A stretch of 64,000 bases of DNA from a candidate division NC10 bacterium CSP1-5 (GCA_001443495.1 LDXR01000014.1:8684-72683); one strand, 5' to 3'. Numbered from the stretch's first letter, positions 1 to 7,524 are shown. Made by a program: numbers and translations. The notes: a model not told the origin generated them from the letters alone.

Positions 1-159
1 ATCCGGTACTGTGATCTTGAAGACCGGCACATCGTGACCATCGAGTTCGATCAGGAATTCCGATTGGTCACAGAGCACCGGACCCACTTGGCGGAATGGA
101 TGGGAGAGGACGAATACCAGGCGTTTGGGTGGGGGGCCTGGTGTCCCTGGACCATCTAA
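1..159 (+). CDS. Hypothetical protein, C-terminal fragment
   Basis: The frame is open from the first base of the window to a TAA at 157-159 and gives the last 52 residues of a protein whose start lies outside. The fragment is acidic and Trp-rich near its end (two Trp close together, one Cys). I recognise no family. The following gene begins 69 bases later on the same strand. The fragment could be spurious, but its composition is more protein-like than the other frames here. Confidence 0.4.
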   Translation: MRYCDLEDRHIVTIEFDQEFRLVTEHRTHLAEWMGEDEYQAFGWGAWCPWTI

Positions 160-189
160 AAAAACCCAACCCCGAACACCTAAGACCCG

Positions 190-218
190 ATGCCGTCGTC
201 GGTGGTCGGTCGTCGCAC
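190..218. repeat. Short heptamer repeat
   Basis: Degenerate 7-bp units of the GGTCGTC type are repeated here just upstream of the next start codon. They resemble the GGTCATC/GGTCGTC units seen near 6520, 42600 and 61410. The array is short, so this is the weakest member of the repeat family described in the findings. Confidence 0.35.
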
Positions 219-227
219 AGGACGGGG

Positions 228-587
228 ATGGGTTGGCGCTTTCGGCTCGCGAAGAAGAAGGGGGGAGACCGGGGTCTCCTCATGGAAGGCCGAGCATCTC
301 CCGAGGGGAGCCGGGAGGAGGTGGAATTCTTCCTCTTCATCGGATCTGATTATGGGACGGCCGACGTCCATTCGCTACGCAAGGAGTCCTTTGCACTCAT
401 CGACTACTTCGCAGGGTTCCTGGGACCGCCGGCGAGCGGACCCCAACCGATCAATATTGGAGAACTGATGGACAGCGAGGACGAGATTCCGGTGAACGCC
501 TTTTGGCGCATCCGAGAAGATCACCGCGCAGAGATCGTTGCGGGGCTGCTCAAGGCGCTGGAGGATCAGGAGAAGAGGGATGGATAA
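228..587 (+). CDS. Hypothetical protein (119 aa)
   Basis: The chosen ATG at 228 gives a protein starting MGWRFR, followed by a basic stretch; an in-frame ATG further upstream would add a tail that reads like translated intergenic DNA. The region from about residue 30 contains a hydrophobic segment (EFFLFIG) and an acidic, probably helical C-terminus. The stop overlaps the start of the next gene (ATG at 580), which suggests co-translation. The opening residues recall the start of DUF4236-type proteins, but the rest does not clearly match, so no function is assigned. Confidence 0.5.
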   Translation: MGWRFRLAKKKGGDRGLLMEGRASPEGSREEVEFFLFIGSDYGTADVHSLRKESFALIDYFAGFLGPPASGPQPINIGELMDSEDEIPVNAFWRIREDHRAEIVAGLLKALEDQEKRDG

Positions 588-1497
588 GGGGCCCCGGGTC
601 GAACAGATGCGGCGATACATCCACTCCAGGGAAAAAGAGCTCCTCTCCACGATCACAGAGATGACCGAAGACCAACTCCGATGGACCGTCCGCGTGTTCG
701 CCGACTGCCTGGACGAGACCAGCCGGACCCTCTGCCTGGAAGGGTACAGCGAATACCACCCCTTCGAGAGGATCCAAGCCTTCGTCGCCTCCTTCATCCC
801 CCAGTACACCCAACTGGCCCTCGCGGACCTCGACGTCAAGACCCAGGTCGAAGGCTCGGGCCTCAGCGCCCTGACGGAAGAGGAGCTTCAGAACATGTCC
901 TGCGCCGAGAAGTGGTACCTGCTGGCCTCGGACGAAGAGGCCCTCACCCCGGCGCAGCTCCGGCGGGAGATGGCCCGGCTCCTGTTCTGCCGGAGCTATG
1001 ACCTGTACTGCGATCTCACCCTTTCCATGGCGGCCATCGAGTTTCCCAGCTACTTTGAAATCCAAGAGTCGTTAGCCAGGCTGTCCCCCGAGGATCTCCG
1101 CGCCCTCAGAAACAGGCTCCTGCCCAAGACCCAGGAGGTGGACAAGGCTCCACCCGAGGCCGCAGACGAGATCTTGCTGGGCATCCGCGAGGAGATCGCC
1201 CGCGCCATTTCCCTCGACAGACCCCTGGACAGTCTCTTTGAAGGCGCGATGGGGCGGATTCCCCGGGGAGGAGACCAGGTCGCGGAAGCGACAGCGGCCC
1301 CGGATACTCCAGTGATGTCCCGGGAGGAGCTCCAGTTATCCGTCAAGGCCCTGACCGACCTCATGACGGTCGACGAGATGCGCCGTGAGCTTTCCCCCCT
1401 CAAAGATCGGTACGCCTCCTTCTATGACATCCCAGAGGCGGACCTCCATGACCCGTCAGGCGCCTCGATGAGAAGATCGGCGGCCGGACCGTCCTGA
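580..1497 (+). CDS. Duplicated helical protein, N-terminal part (frame broken)
   Basis: The ATG at 580 follows a purine-rich ribosome site and overlaps the previous stop. The 305-aa product is mostly helical and acidic, with no recognised family. Residues about 15-225 form a first unit that ends with an IREEIARAISL-like helix. A second unit starts at about residue 245 (MSREEL, like MTEDQL in unit one). It breaks off in a short Arg/Ser-rich tail typical of out-of-frame translation. The rest of unit two is found in the +2 frame downstream (1452-1940). I read 580-1940 as one gene with a frameshift near 1450-1465, natural or from sequencing. Confidence 0.6.
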   Translation: MDKGPRVEQMRRYIHSREKELLSTITEMTEDQLRWTVRVFADCLDETSRTLCLEGYSEYHPFERIQAFVASFIPQYTQLALADLDVKTQVEGSGLSALTEEELQNMSCAEKWYLLASDEEALTPAQLRREMARLLFCRSYDLYCDLTLSMAAIEFPSYFEIQESLARLSPEDLRALRNRLLPKTQEVDKAPPEAADEILLGIREEIARAISLDRPLDSLFEGAMGRIPRGGDQVAEATAAPDTPVMSREELQLSVKALTDLMTVDEMRRELSPLKDRYASFYDIPEADLHDPSGASMRRSAAGPS

Positions 1498-1529
1498 GCT
1501 TCACAGACCGGTACCGGTCGGGCAGTCTG

Positions 1530-1940
1530 GTGACGCGGCAACGCATCTCATCAGAGGTCTGGGCCCTTCTGCCTCATGAGGAGCGAGTCCGTCTCCTCAC
1601 GGAAGACGACGACGGCATGGACGCGAGTCAGATGGCTCGACACATCAGCCGGGTCTTCATGAGCTATCTCTACCAGATGCTCCACGATCCGACCGCACAG
1701 ATGTCCTTCCTGAAGGAGCCATTCTACCAGGTCCTGCAGGACACGATCATCACACAGCTCGGCAAGGGGGGGGATAAGGCGGGGCTGCGGGAATTGAACC
1801 GCAGAGTGACCCGTGGCATGCTCGAGGTCGAGCAGCGGCCCCCGGAAGAGCGGCAGGCCATGCTGCTGGAAGTCCGGAAAGGCATCGCAAGGGCCCTCAG
1901 CCTGCCGGAGCCCCTGCTCGACCCTGAGGCGCACTCCTAA
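1530..1940 (+). CDS. Duplicated helical protein, C-terminal part
   Basis: This frame can start at GTG 1530 but is open from 1452, and the residues before the GTG (GGRTVLSFTDRYRSG) look like real protein. The 136 residues align in pattern with the first unit of the preceding gene. Both contain a W-x-LL helix, a DxSQM/TPAQL turn, a stretch ending in YLYQMLHD or YDLYCDL, and a final VRKGIARALSL helix matching IREEIARAISL. It is therefore more likely the second half of a tandemly duplicated protein than a separate gene. Function unknown. Confidence 0.6.
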   Translation: MTRQRISSEVWALLPHEERVRLLTEDDDGMDASQMARHISRVFMSYLYQMLHDPTAQMSFLKEPFYQVLQDTIITQLGKGGDKAGLRELNRRVTRGMLEVEQRPPEERQAMLLEVRKGIARALSLPEPLLDPEAHS

Positions 1941-1961
1941 ACCCTCCATGGAGGACGAAAA

Positions 1962-2171
1962 ATGGGCTGGCAATATCAGGAGCGGATGGTGATGTTCAAG
2001 GAAACGGCCGAAGGGTTGGTCAGCGGATTGGATTGGCTCAATGACGTGGGTCGGGAGGGGTGGGAGATGGTTTCTGCGGTCCCCCTGATTGCGCCCAACA
2101 AGGATGGCTTCGCCTATGGAACGGTGGGGGCTCTCATGATCTTCAAGAGGCCGCAGGCCGAGGGGAGGTAA
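1962..2171 (+). CDS. DUF4177-like small protein
   Basis: The ATG is preceded by GGAGGAC at a good distance. The 69-residue product opens with a beta-like segment (GWQYQERMVMF), has a LDWLNDVGREGWEMVS core and closes with a hydrophobic strand followed by FKRP. The LN..G.EGWE.V pattern is the hallmark of small DUF4177 proteins, whose role is unknown. It lies in a tight same-strand run, 21 bases after the preceding stop and 8 bases before the TPR gene, so the genes are probably transcribed together. Confidence 0.65.
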   Translation: MGWQYQERMVMFKETAEGLVSGLDWLNDVGREGWEMVSAVPLIAPNKDGFAYGTVGALMIFKRPQAEGR

Positions 2172-2179
2172 GCCAAGGG

Positions 2180-3217
2180 ATGAGTCAGGACGATCGGCAG
2201 GGGACCCCGGGGCAGGGACAGGTGAGCCTTCCCGCACTCATGGCAGAACTGGATAGATGTAAAGCGGGGGGGGATGCTCCAGGGACCGGCTGGGCCTTGG
2301 CCAAGATCGGGACCGTCTACCAGACGCAGGGAAAGCATCGGGAGGCCCTCGCGGTCTTTCAGGAAAGCCTCAAGGTCTTTGAGGAACTGGCGGACAAGCC
2401 GGGGGAGGCCTCTGTCGCTGCGTTGATGGGTCATCTTTCGTTTCAGCAAGGCGCGTGGGATCAGGGGTTGGAGTCCCTGGACCGCGCCCGGCGTCTGCAG
2501 CAGGAGCTTGACGATCGGCCCGGGCTCGCCGCCACCCTCGGAAAGATGGGGAACGCCTATGAGGGGAAGGGGGAATGGGAGGAGGCGCTGCAGCACTACC
2601 GCGAGAGTATGCGGATCAAAGAGGAGCTCGGCGACAGGGTGGGCCTCGGCCTGACCTGGAACAATATCGGCACGCTCCGGGCGAAGATGGAGAGATGGGA
2701 GGAGGCCCTCGAGGCGTACGGGCAGGGTCGGCTCATCCAGGAAGGGACCGGAGATACTCGCGGGCTTTCGATCACCCTGGCCAACATCGGCCGCGTGCAT
2801 CATCACAGGGGGGAGTGGCAGAAGGCCGCCGAATGCTACGAAAAGAGCTATGCCCTCCACGAGGCGTTGGGGGATGCCCTGGGGTGTGCAGGGATTCTCA
2901 ACAGCCTTGGTCTTGCCCGCAAGGAGATGAGGGATCTCGACGGAGCAGAGGAGACGTACCAACGGGGGATCCAGATCCTGCGGGAACGGGATGACCTCCT
3001 CCGCGTCACGGTTCTCATGCATAATCTTGCGATCGTCCACGAGGAGAAGGGAGAGTATCGGAAGGCGCTCAGCCTCCTGGAAGAGGTCATCTCGCTCGAC
3101 AAGCGGATGGGCAATCCCGATCTGAAACGCGACATGCTCACCTTCCGCCGCATCCGCCGGCGGATGTCCATGGAGCGGGACGTGCAGGTGGAACGGAGGG
3201 AGCTCGGAGAAGGATGA
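2180..3217 (+). CDS. Tetratricopeptide repeat protein
   Basis: The 345-residue protein is built of about seven 40-residue TPR units from roughly residue 25 to 320. They carry the usual W/G/Y-A-P-type spacing, for example GTVYQTQGKHREALAVFQES and GNAYEGKGEWEEALQHYRES. The 40-residue period and the E-L-G-D loops are those of TPR_12-type arrays, which form protein-binding superhelices. No signal peptide or extra domain is visible, so it is probably a cytoplasmic scaffold. The stop overlaps the next small gene by ATGA. The ATG at 2180 is chosen over an upstream start that would run through the previous gene. Confidence 0.8.
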   Translation: MSQDDRQGTPGQGQVSLPALMAELDRCKAGGDAPGTGWALAKIGTVYQTQGKHREALAVFQESLKVFEELADKPGEASVAALMGHLSFQQGAWDQGLESLDRARRLQQELDDRPGLAATLGKMGNAYEGKGEWEEALQHYRESMRIKEELGDRVGLGLTWNNIGTLRAKMERWEEALEAYGQGRLIQEGTGDTRGLSITLANIGRVHHHRGEWQKAAECYEKSYALHEALGDALGCAGILNSLGLARKEMRDLDGAEETYQRGIQILRERDDLLRVTVLMHNLAIVHEEKGEYRKALSLLEEVISLDKRMGNPDLKRDMLTFRRIRRRMSMERDVQVERRELGEG

Positions 3218-3363
3218 GGCTGTGGGAGATCACAGGCCAGGGGATCCTCAAAGCTGAGGTCCATGTGAAGGGGCCAGGCGCATGGGTGATCTGTGAGGAG
3301 TACGTGGGCCGTGACGACCGTGGCGGTGCCACCGAACCGGGGAGGATCCTCCGTGCTTCCTAG
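3214..3363 (+). CDS. Small hypothetical protein (49 aa)
   Basis: This short frame begins with an ATG that overlaps the TPR stop as ATGA. It has a GGAGAAGG ribosome site just upstream and ends at TAG 3361-3363. The peptide starts MRLWEITGQGILKAEV and contains a WVICEEY segment followed by a charged loop, a pattern that could be a small beta barrel. The next gene's GTG start lies inside its last codons. Translational coupling on both sides is the main support. Family unknown. Confidence 0.5.
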   Translation: MRLWEITGQGILKAEVHVKGPGAWVICEEYVGRDDRGGATEPGRILRAS

Positions 3364-3811
3364 GTACCGTTTGACCTCCCGGGAAAAGGCCCACGTCACC
3401 TCAGCCCTGCGGGACCTCCTGGAGTTTCGCGAAGAGGTCCTCTTCGCCTATCTTCACGGTTCCTTTGTCAACGGGAGCCGATTCCGGGACATCGACGTAG
3501 CGGTGTACCTGAACCACGGGCGCTGGACGCGGCGGGCCTCTCTCCAGTATCAGGTCACCCTCGCCAAGGACCTGAGTCGGGCCTTGCATCTGCCTGTGGA
3601 TGTCACTGTGCTCAATGTGGCCCCCCTGGGCCTCCGGCACAACGCTGTCTCCGGACGGGTTCTCCTCTGCCGTGAGGACCGGACGCGCGTCCACTTTGCG
3701 GACGGGGTTTGCCGGCACTACGAGCAGATTCGTAAGACGGCCCGCCACGCCCTCTTTACACTCCTCTGGGGACATACCACGGCCCGCCGCCTGACCCGAT
3801 CCCGACAATAA
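3353..3811 (+). CDS. MNT-type nucleotidyltransferase domain protein
   Basis: GTG at 3353 follows GGAGG by seven bases and gives 152 residues. The catalytic pattern of the DNA polymerase beta superfamily is visible: GSFVNGSRFRDID near residue 40, giving the GS motif and the paired acidic residues, and a third acid in PVDVTVLN near residue 83. Minimal nucleotidyltransferases of this kind (MntA family) often modify and neutralise a HEPN partner toxin in a two-gene module. No HEPN gene is visible next to this one, so it may be solitary or act on another target. Confidence 0.75.
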   Translation: MLPRYRLTSREKAHVTSALRDLLEFREEVLFAYLHGSFVNGSRFRDIDVAVYLNHGRWTRRASLQYQVTLAKDLSRALHLPVDVTVLNVAPLGLRHNAVSGRVLLCREDRTRVHFADGVCRHYEQIRKTARHALFTLLWGHTTARRLTRSRQ

Positions 3812-3886
3812 CCTCCTCTGCACTCTCTGCACCTTTCTGTACCTTCTGCACCTTCTGCACTTTCTGCACTCTTTGTATTTTATGTA
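3812..3886. repeat. 9-bp tandem repeat array, left of zinc-ribbon gene
   Basis: About eight degenerate units of TTCTGCACC (variants TTCTGTACC, TTTATGTAC) lie directly after the nucleotidyltransferase stop. A second array of the same units and orientation lies on the other side of the small gene that follows. Confidence 0.8.
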
Positions 3887-4132
3887 CTATCCCTTCCCGA
3901 TCAGATGGCTATCCAGCTCCTTCTGGGCTTCTCGGAGGGTTTTGAAGGGCCACCGCTTGACAGCCGCCTCCTGCGAATGCTCACAGGCGGCGCAGCGCAT
4001 CACACACACCGTGTCGACGTAATAGTGCCCGCAGTTGGGATCGGCGGGGTCATCGGCCAAGGCGATCCGCTCAAAACTGTCCACCTGGTGAAACTGGTCC
4101 GCGCCCCCCTGGCCACACCGCTTGCAGATCAC
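3887..4132 (-). CDS. Small zinc-ribbon-like protein
   Basis: The frame is open into the repeat array upstream, but the credible start is GTG at 4132, giving 81 residues. Two Cys pairs, CKRC at the N-terminus and CAAC near residue 51, plus an intervening NCGHYYVDTVCVMRC segment, indicate a zinc-binding ribbon. The C-terminus is a charged helix. I do not recognise the family. The gene sits alone between two arrays of 9-bp repeats, as if it were embedded in the repeat region. A longer form starting at 4243 would translate the repeats into an Arg/Lys/Gly-rich tail and is less likely. Confidence 0.55.
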   Translation of the reverse strand: MICKRCGQGGADQFHQVDSFERIALADDPADPNCGHYYVDTVCVMRCAACEHSQEAAVKRWPFKTLREAQKELDSHLIGKG

Positions 4133-4139
4133 TCTTCCC

Positions 4140-4243
4140 CCCGCCCCCTCTGTGTTTTCTGCACCCTCTGCACCTTTTGCACCCTCTGTACCCCTCTTAC
4201 CCTTCTGTACTTTCTGCACCCTTCTGCACTTTCTGTACTGCAC
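4140..4243. repeat. 9-bp tandem repeat array, right of zinc-ribbon gene
   Basis: Roughly ten degenerate copies of TTCTGCACC/CCTCTGCACC fill the gap between the zinc-ribbon gene and the stop of the U32 gene. The unit is the same as at 3812-3886, so the small gene is bracketed by direct repeat arrays. Confidence 0.8.
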
Positions 4244-5212
4244 TCATCGCTGGCATCCCTGGACCGCCTCCCTCGCCTCCTGAAAGAGATCGAGGGTTCC
4301 TTTGGCCCGCTCGAGATCACGCTGGGCCTGGATCCGGGCCAGCCGGGCCTTCCACGGACCGAGATCAAAATCGTGAGGATCGGCCGAGTACGTGTCGATG
4401 AGGTCCCGGTAGAATTTGATCATCCGGCCAATGAGATCCACAGCGTACTCCCGCCCCTGGATCTTGAGGGTGTGAACCCCCATGTCGATGAGGTGGGGAA
4501 CGTCCTCGAGGAGAAAGAAGGCATCATTCTTGAGGGCGACCCGGTCCGCCCAGGGGTCGTGATTACCCCGCAACAGGCTCCACGCCTCAAGGCAAACCCG
4601 GTAGTCCAGGCCGCCACGGTTGGGGCTTCCCTTGAACAGATCTTTGCCGCTCTCATCCTGGCCCCGTTCAAGCCGGTGGTATGGGGACATCCAGCACTTG
4701 CCCAGATATGTGTAGCACTTGTTGGCGTGGATCAGGACCTCGACCCCGACCTCGATCTCCCGACGCGAGCGGAGCTCCTTCAGCGAGAGCTTGGTGTCGG
4801 CCACCACCTGGCGGACCCCGATCTCGCGGTAGAAACAGATGTCTTCGTCATTCAAGATGTTGGCCCCGATACTGGCGTGGATGGTCAGGTCGGGAAATGT
4901 CCGGTGCACCGCCGCCATGACCCCCACGTCGCTCAGGATGACCCCGTCGATCCCGTCGCGCACCCATACCTCCATTCGCCTGAGCAGACGTGGAAGCTCC
5001 TGGGACGTGGGATGGGTATTGACCGCCGCGCGGACCTTGACGCCCCGGGCGTGGGCGATCCGGACCGCCTCCCGTAACGCCTCATCGCTCAGTTCGTAGG
5101 CGTCCCGCCTCCGACTCCAACCCTTGGGCCCGACGTAGAGGGCATTCGCCCCATTTGCCACGGTCGCCTCGACCATCTCAATGCTGCCCGCTGGCGCAAG
5201 TAGCTCGACCAT
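4244..5212 (-). CDS. Peptidase U32 family protein (paralogue 1)
   Basis: The 322-residue product starts MVELLAPAGSIEMVEATVANG, the classic U32 opening (ELLAPAG...A...GA.AlYvG), and follows a GAGGAGG ribosome site. Despite the family name, studied members are RNA- or quinone-modifying enzymes (RlhA, TrhP, UbiU/UbiV) that hold an Fe-S cluster on conserved Cys. A C-x6-C pair (KCYTYLGKC) stands where UbiU has its first two cluster cysteines, and one further Cys follows about 34 residues later (YRVC). A fourth ligand is not obvious. It is first of three adjacent U32 genes. Substrate unknown. Confidence 0.8.
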   Translation of the reverse strand: MVELLAPAGSIEMVEATVANGANALYVGPKGWSRRRDAYELSDEALREAVRIAHARGVKVRAAVNTHPTSQELPRLLRRMEVWVRDGIDGVILSDVGVMAAVHRTFPDLTIHASIGANILNDEDICFYREIGVRQVVADTKLSLKELRSRREIEVGVEVLIHANKCYTYLGKCWMSPYHRLERGQDESGKDLFKGSPNRGGLDYRVCLEAWSLLRGNHDPWADRVALKNDAFFLLEDVPHLIDMGVHTLKIQGREYAVDLIGRMIKFYRDLIDTYSADPHDFDLGPWKARLARIQAQRDLERAKGTLDLFQEAREAVQGCQR

Positions 5213-5230
5213 TGGTCCCTCCTCATGATG

Positions 5231-5320
5231 AGCTGTCCGCAGTCAGCTGTCAGCAGTCAGCAATCAAGAGATGACCTTGAGCTGACTGCCGACGGTTCGG
5301 CTGAGCGGCTCGACTGAGCT
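5231..5320. repeat. Heptamer repeat with inverted arm
   Basis: The left part repeats AGCTGTC/AGCAGTC units and the right part carries the complement (GCTGACTGCC ... GGCTGAGC), so the strand can fold back. The right arm encodes the C-terminal tail of the next U32 gene, which therefore seems to have been extended into the repeat. Confidence 0.7.
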
Positions 5321-6259
5321 CGCCGAAGTCTCGCCGAAGCCTGCTGATGGCTGGCTGCCGATGTATAGTTGACCCGATTGACCGAAGTGGAAGCCGTTAC
5401 AGAGCCCGACCTTCGCATGGCCCTGGATCCTCTTCCACCAATCCCCCAGGATCTGATACGCGCCGCTCACGGTGTGCTCCAGGGCCTCTTGGTAGACCTG
5501 CCCGATGTCGCGACGGTACACGGGATCTTCCGAGATCGCCTCCACCCTGAAGGAGCGAAACCCAGCCGCGACCAGACGGGGGAGATGTTCCAGCATGCAG
5601 ATATCCCGTCCGCTCAGGACCCCCTTCCCCACCGACTTCATCGCCCACTCCCCTTGACGGAGGTACAGATCCTGCTGGCACAGATCCGGGCATTTCATTC
5701 CCCACACCTTTTCATACTCCAGCAGGAAGCAGTAATCGGATATCCCGAGGGGCATCTTGCCGTGCAGGAGGATCTCCAGCTCCAGCCCGGTGTTCTCCGC
5801 CATTCCCTCGATCTCTTCCAGCGAGAGTTCGTAGTTGGGGGTCACGCGGGCCGCCCCGTAGTCTCGGAGGACCGCGGCTCCCGTGTCGGTGTAGACATTC
5901 GCGAAGCCACCGATGTGGATCGCCAGACCAGGAAACTCCGCGTGGAGGATCCGGACCACCCCCAGGTTGTGCGCCTCAACGGCGTCCACCCCCTCCTCGG
6001 CGGCCACGGCGATCGCCCTCCGGATTTGAGGGAGGAAATAGTTCCGGGGGGCCGCATACGTGGTGAGGTAGACCTTGCGCCCCGCCCCCCGGCAGTGGCG
6101 GATCCCGGCCCGCAGATCCTCAAGCCTCTCCAAGAAATTCGCCTCGTAGTCCCGGCAGAACGGATTTCCCAGGTAGACGGCATCGTACGGACCGAGATCC
6201 GACGCCATCAGATCTTTCATATTGGAGATACCGGTGTTCAGCTCGAAGGCACGGTTCAT
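5264..6259 (-). CDS. Peptidase U32 family protein, UbiV-like Cys pattern (paralogue 2)
   Basis: The 331-residue protein has the U32 barrel signatures (YDAVYLGNPFC near the start; VDAVEAHNLGVVRIL; LELEILLHGKMPLG). Its cysteines are spaced C-x12-C-x3-C (from DYCFLLEYEKVWGMKC to PDLC), exactly as in E. coli UbiV, where they bind a [4Fe-4S] cluster; another Cys follows in GRDIC. UbiV works with UbiU in O2-independent ubiquinone hydroxylation, but this genome context does not prove that role. The ATG lies inside GTTCACG-type repeats with no clear ribosome site, and about the last 25 residues come from repeat DNA. Confidence 0.75.
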   Translation of the reverse strand: MNRAFELNTGISNMKDLMASDLGPYDAVYLGNPFCRDYEANFLERLEDLRAGIRHCRGAGRKVYLTTYAAPRNYFLPQIRRAIAVAAEEGVDAVEAHNLGVVRILHAEFPGLAIHIGGFANVYTDTGAAVLRDYGAARVTPNYELSLEEIEGMAENTGLELEILLHGKMPLGISDYCFLLEYEKVWGMKCPDLCQQDLYLRQGEWAMKSVGKGVLSGRDICMLEHLPRLVAAGFRSFRVEAISEDPVYRRDIGQVYQEALEHTVSGAYQILGDWWKRIQGHAKVGLCNGFHFGQSGQLYIGSQPSAGFGETSASSVEPLSRTVGSQLKVIS

Positions 6260-6313
6260 GGTTCACCGTTCACGGTTCAGGGTTGATGGTCCGAAGTCCG
6301 ATGTCCGATGTCG
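6251..6313. repeat. Heptamer repeats, GGTTCAC and GTCCGAT types
   Basis: Units of GGTTCAT/GGTTCAC/GGTTCAG are followed directly by GTCCGAA GTCCGAT GTCCGAT, all with a 7-bp period. They end at the left inverted arm of the element at 6314. Confidence 0.75.
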
Positions 6314-6511
6314 CCAAGAGCGAGGAGGGGTTCCTTCCGAGGCAGGCGACATCTGGCTTGCGTCGGCCGGGGTCCCGCCGCCGGAGCGCAGCGCAGGTGG
6401 GGGTGGCCCGCACTGGCGAATTCCGATGCCTCAGCATGCGTAACGTTGCCTCTGCGCATCAGGTCCCCGGAGAATATGGCGCTGCCGAGGAAGGTCCCTC
6501 CGAGCTCTTGG
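6314..6511. mobile_element. 198-bp element with ~30-bp inverted termini
   Basis: The sequence at 6314-6345 (starts CCAAGAGCGAGGAGGG, ends CGAGGCAG) is matched in reverse complement by 6482-6511 (CTGCCGAGGAAGG ... GAGCTCTTGG) with only a few mismatches. The 136 bases between hold no convincing gene. The element is flanked by heptamer repeats on both sides. It could be a miniature inverted-repeat element or a large RNA hairpin; the sequence alone does not decide. It accounts for most of the 301-base gap between the second and third U32 genes. Confidence 0.55.
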
Positions 6512-6546
6512 TTCACGGTCATCGGTCGTCTGTCATCGGTCATCGT
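6511..6546. repeat. Heptamer repeat, GGTCATC type
   Basis: Units GGTCATC GGTCGTC TGTCATC GGTCATC follow the right arm of the inverted element with a strict 7-bp period. Confidence 0.7.
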
Positions 6547-6560
6547 TGTTGGGTGCTGTA

Positions 6561-7484
6561 TCACCGTCCGAGCACCACCCATGATGTCGGGAGGCCGACT
6601 GGCTCGGCGTCGGCGATCTGCTGTCCGTTTCGGGTCTGATCAATGGCCGTGCGGAAGCGCCGGACCAACGCGAACAAAAGCTCTACGGGGAGGCCTCTCC
6701 CCTGAAGCTTGATCACGTCCACCCCCGCCTCCAGGTAGGCCCCGACCTCGGGTGCCCGGCTCACCTGGCGGGCGGGCAGCACGCGCTCATCTCTTTTCTC
6801 TCCGTCGAGATACAGGCCCCAGGGATGCTGGCATACCTTGAAGCAGACACCCGCGCCCCCCCGCTTGATCGATCCGGTGAGCCGCTCACCGTCGGCCGGC
6901 ATCTCCGGCATCAAGGCAGGATTCGTCCGGTAATAGCTCGGCATCCAGCACTTCCCGAGCTGGTGAAATTCATCCACCATATGGATCATGACCTCGATCC
7001 GGGCCTTGACATGCGGCCGGATCTCGGCGATCTCGGCAGGGTGGAGCGTCCCCGGGAGGACCACGCAGCTCGCGCCGATCTCCCCAAGGAGCGCCACGTC
7101 GTGAACATTCAGGGCGCCGCACCCGATGCTGGCGGTCAGCGACAGGTCCGGATAGCGCCGGTGAACACGGGCAAGGATGCCGGGGTCATTGAGGATGACT
7201 CCTGCGATCCCCCATGCACTGAGCCCTGCAAGGCGTTCAAGGAGAAAGTCGACCTCATGGCCTCGCGGAATCGTGTTGAGGGCGAGCTCGACCGTCGCCC
7301 CTCGCTGGCGGGCGAGGGTCAGGACCTCTTGCAGTTCTGCCGGGGTGAGCTCACCCCGGGCGCCCCCTCGACTCCACCCCTTGAGCCCCACATAGATGGC
7401 ATCCGCCCCTGCCTCCAGGCTGGCTTTCGCCGCCTCCACACTCCCAGCAGGAGCCAGGAGAGTTCCCCGATCCTTCATGGCCAT
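6561..7484 (-). CDS. Peptidase U32 family protein (paralogue 3)
   Basis: ATG at 7484 follows GAGG and gives 307 residues starting MAMKDRGTLLAPAGSVEAAK, the U32 N-terminal motif. A much longer upstream frame exists but runs antisense through the IclR gene. The Cys set differs from its neighbours: the position equivalent to the first UbiU ligand is not Cys (VDEFHQLGKC keeps only the second), and two more occur in GVCFKVC. It is closest to paralogue 1 in its GLKGWSR and GKCWMPSYY motifs, so a duplication is likely. Probably an Fe-S modifying enzyme of unknown substrate. Confidence 0.78.
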   Translation of the reverse strand: MAMKDRGTLLAPAGSVEAAKASLEAGADAIYVGLKGWSRGGARGELTPAELQEVLTLARQRGATVELALNTIPRGHEVDFLLERLAGLSAWGIAGVILNDPGILARVHRRYPDLSLTASIGCGALNVHDVALLGEIGASCVVLPGTLHPAEIAEIRPHVKARIEVMIHMVDEFHQLGKCWMPSYYRTNPALMPEMPADGERLTGSIKRGGAGVCFKVCQHPWGLYLDGEKRDERVLPARQVSRAPEVGAYLEAGVDVIKLQGRGLPVELLFALVRRFRTAIDQTRNGQQIADAEPVGLPTSWVVLGR

Positions 7485-7524
7485 GGCATCCTCGTCCGTT
7501 CGACCAAGCGAACGAAACGCCAGC

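Noticed and set aside
3812-4243. CRISPR array.
   Set aside because: The units are only 9 bp, contiguous and degenerate, without spacers, and no cas gene is present. The same holds for the heptamer sites elsewhere.
4133-4243. A longer form of the zinc-ribbon protein from ATG 4243.
   Set aside because: The extra residues are translated 9-bp repeats (Gly/Arg/Glu-rich) and carry no fold; GTG 4132 is a better start.
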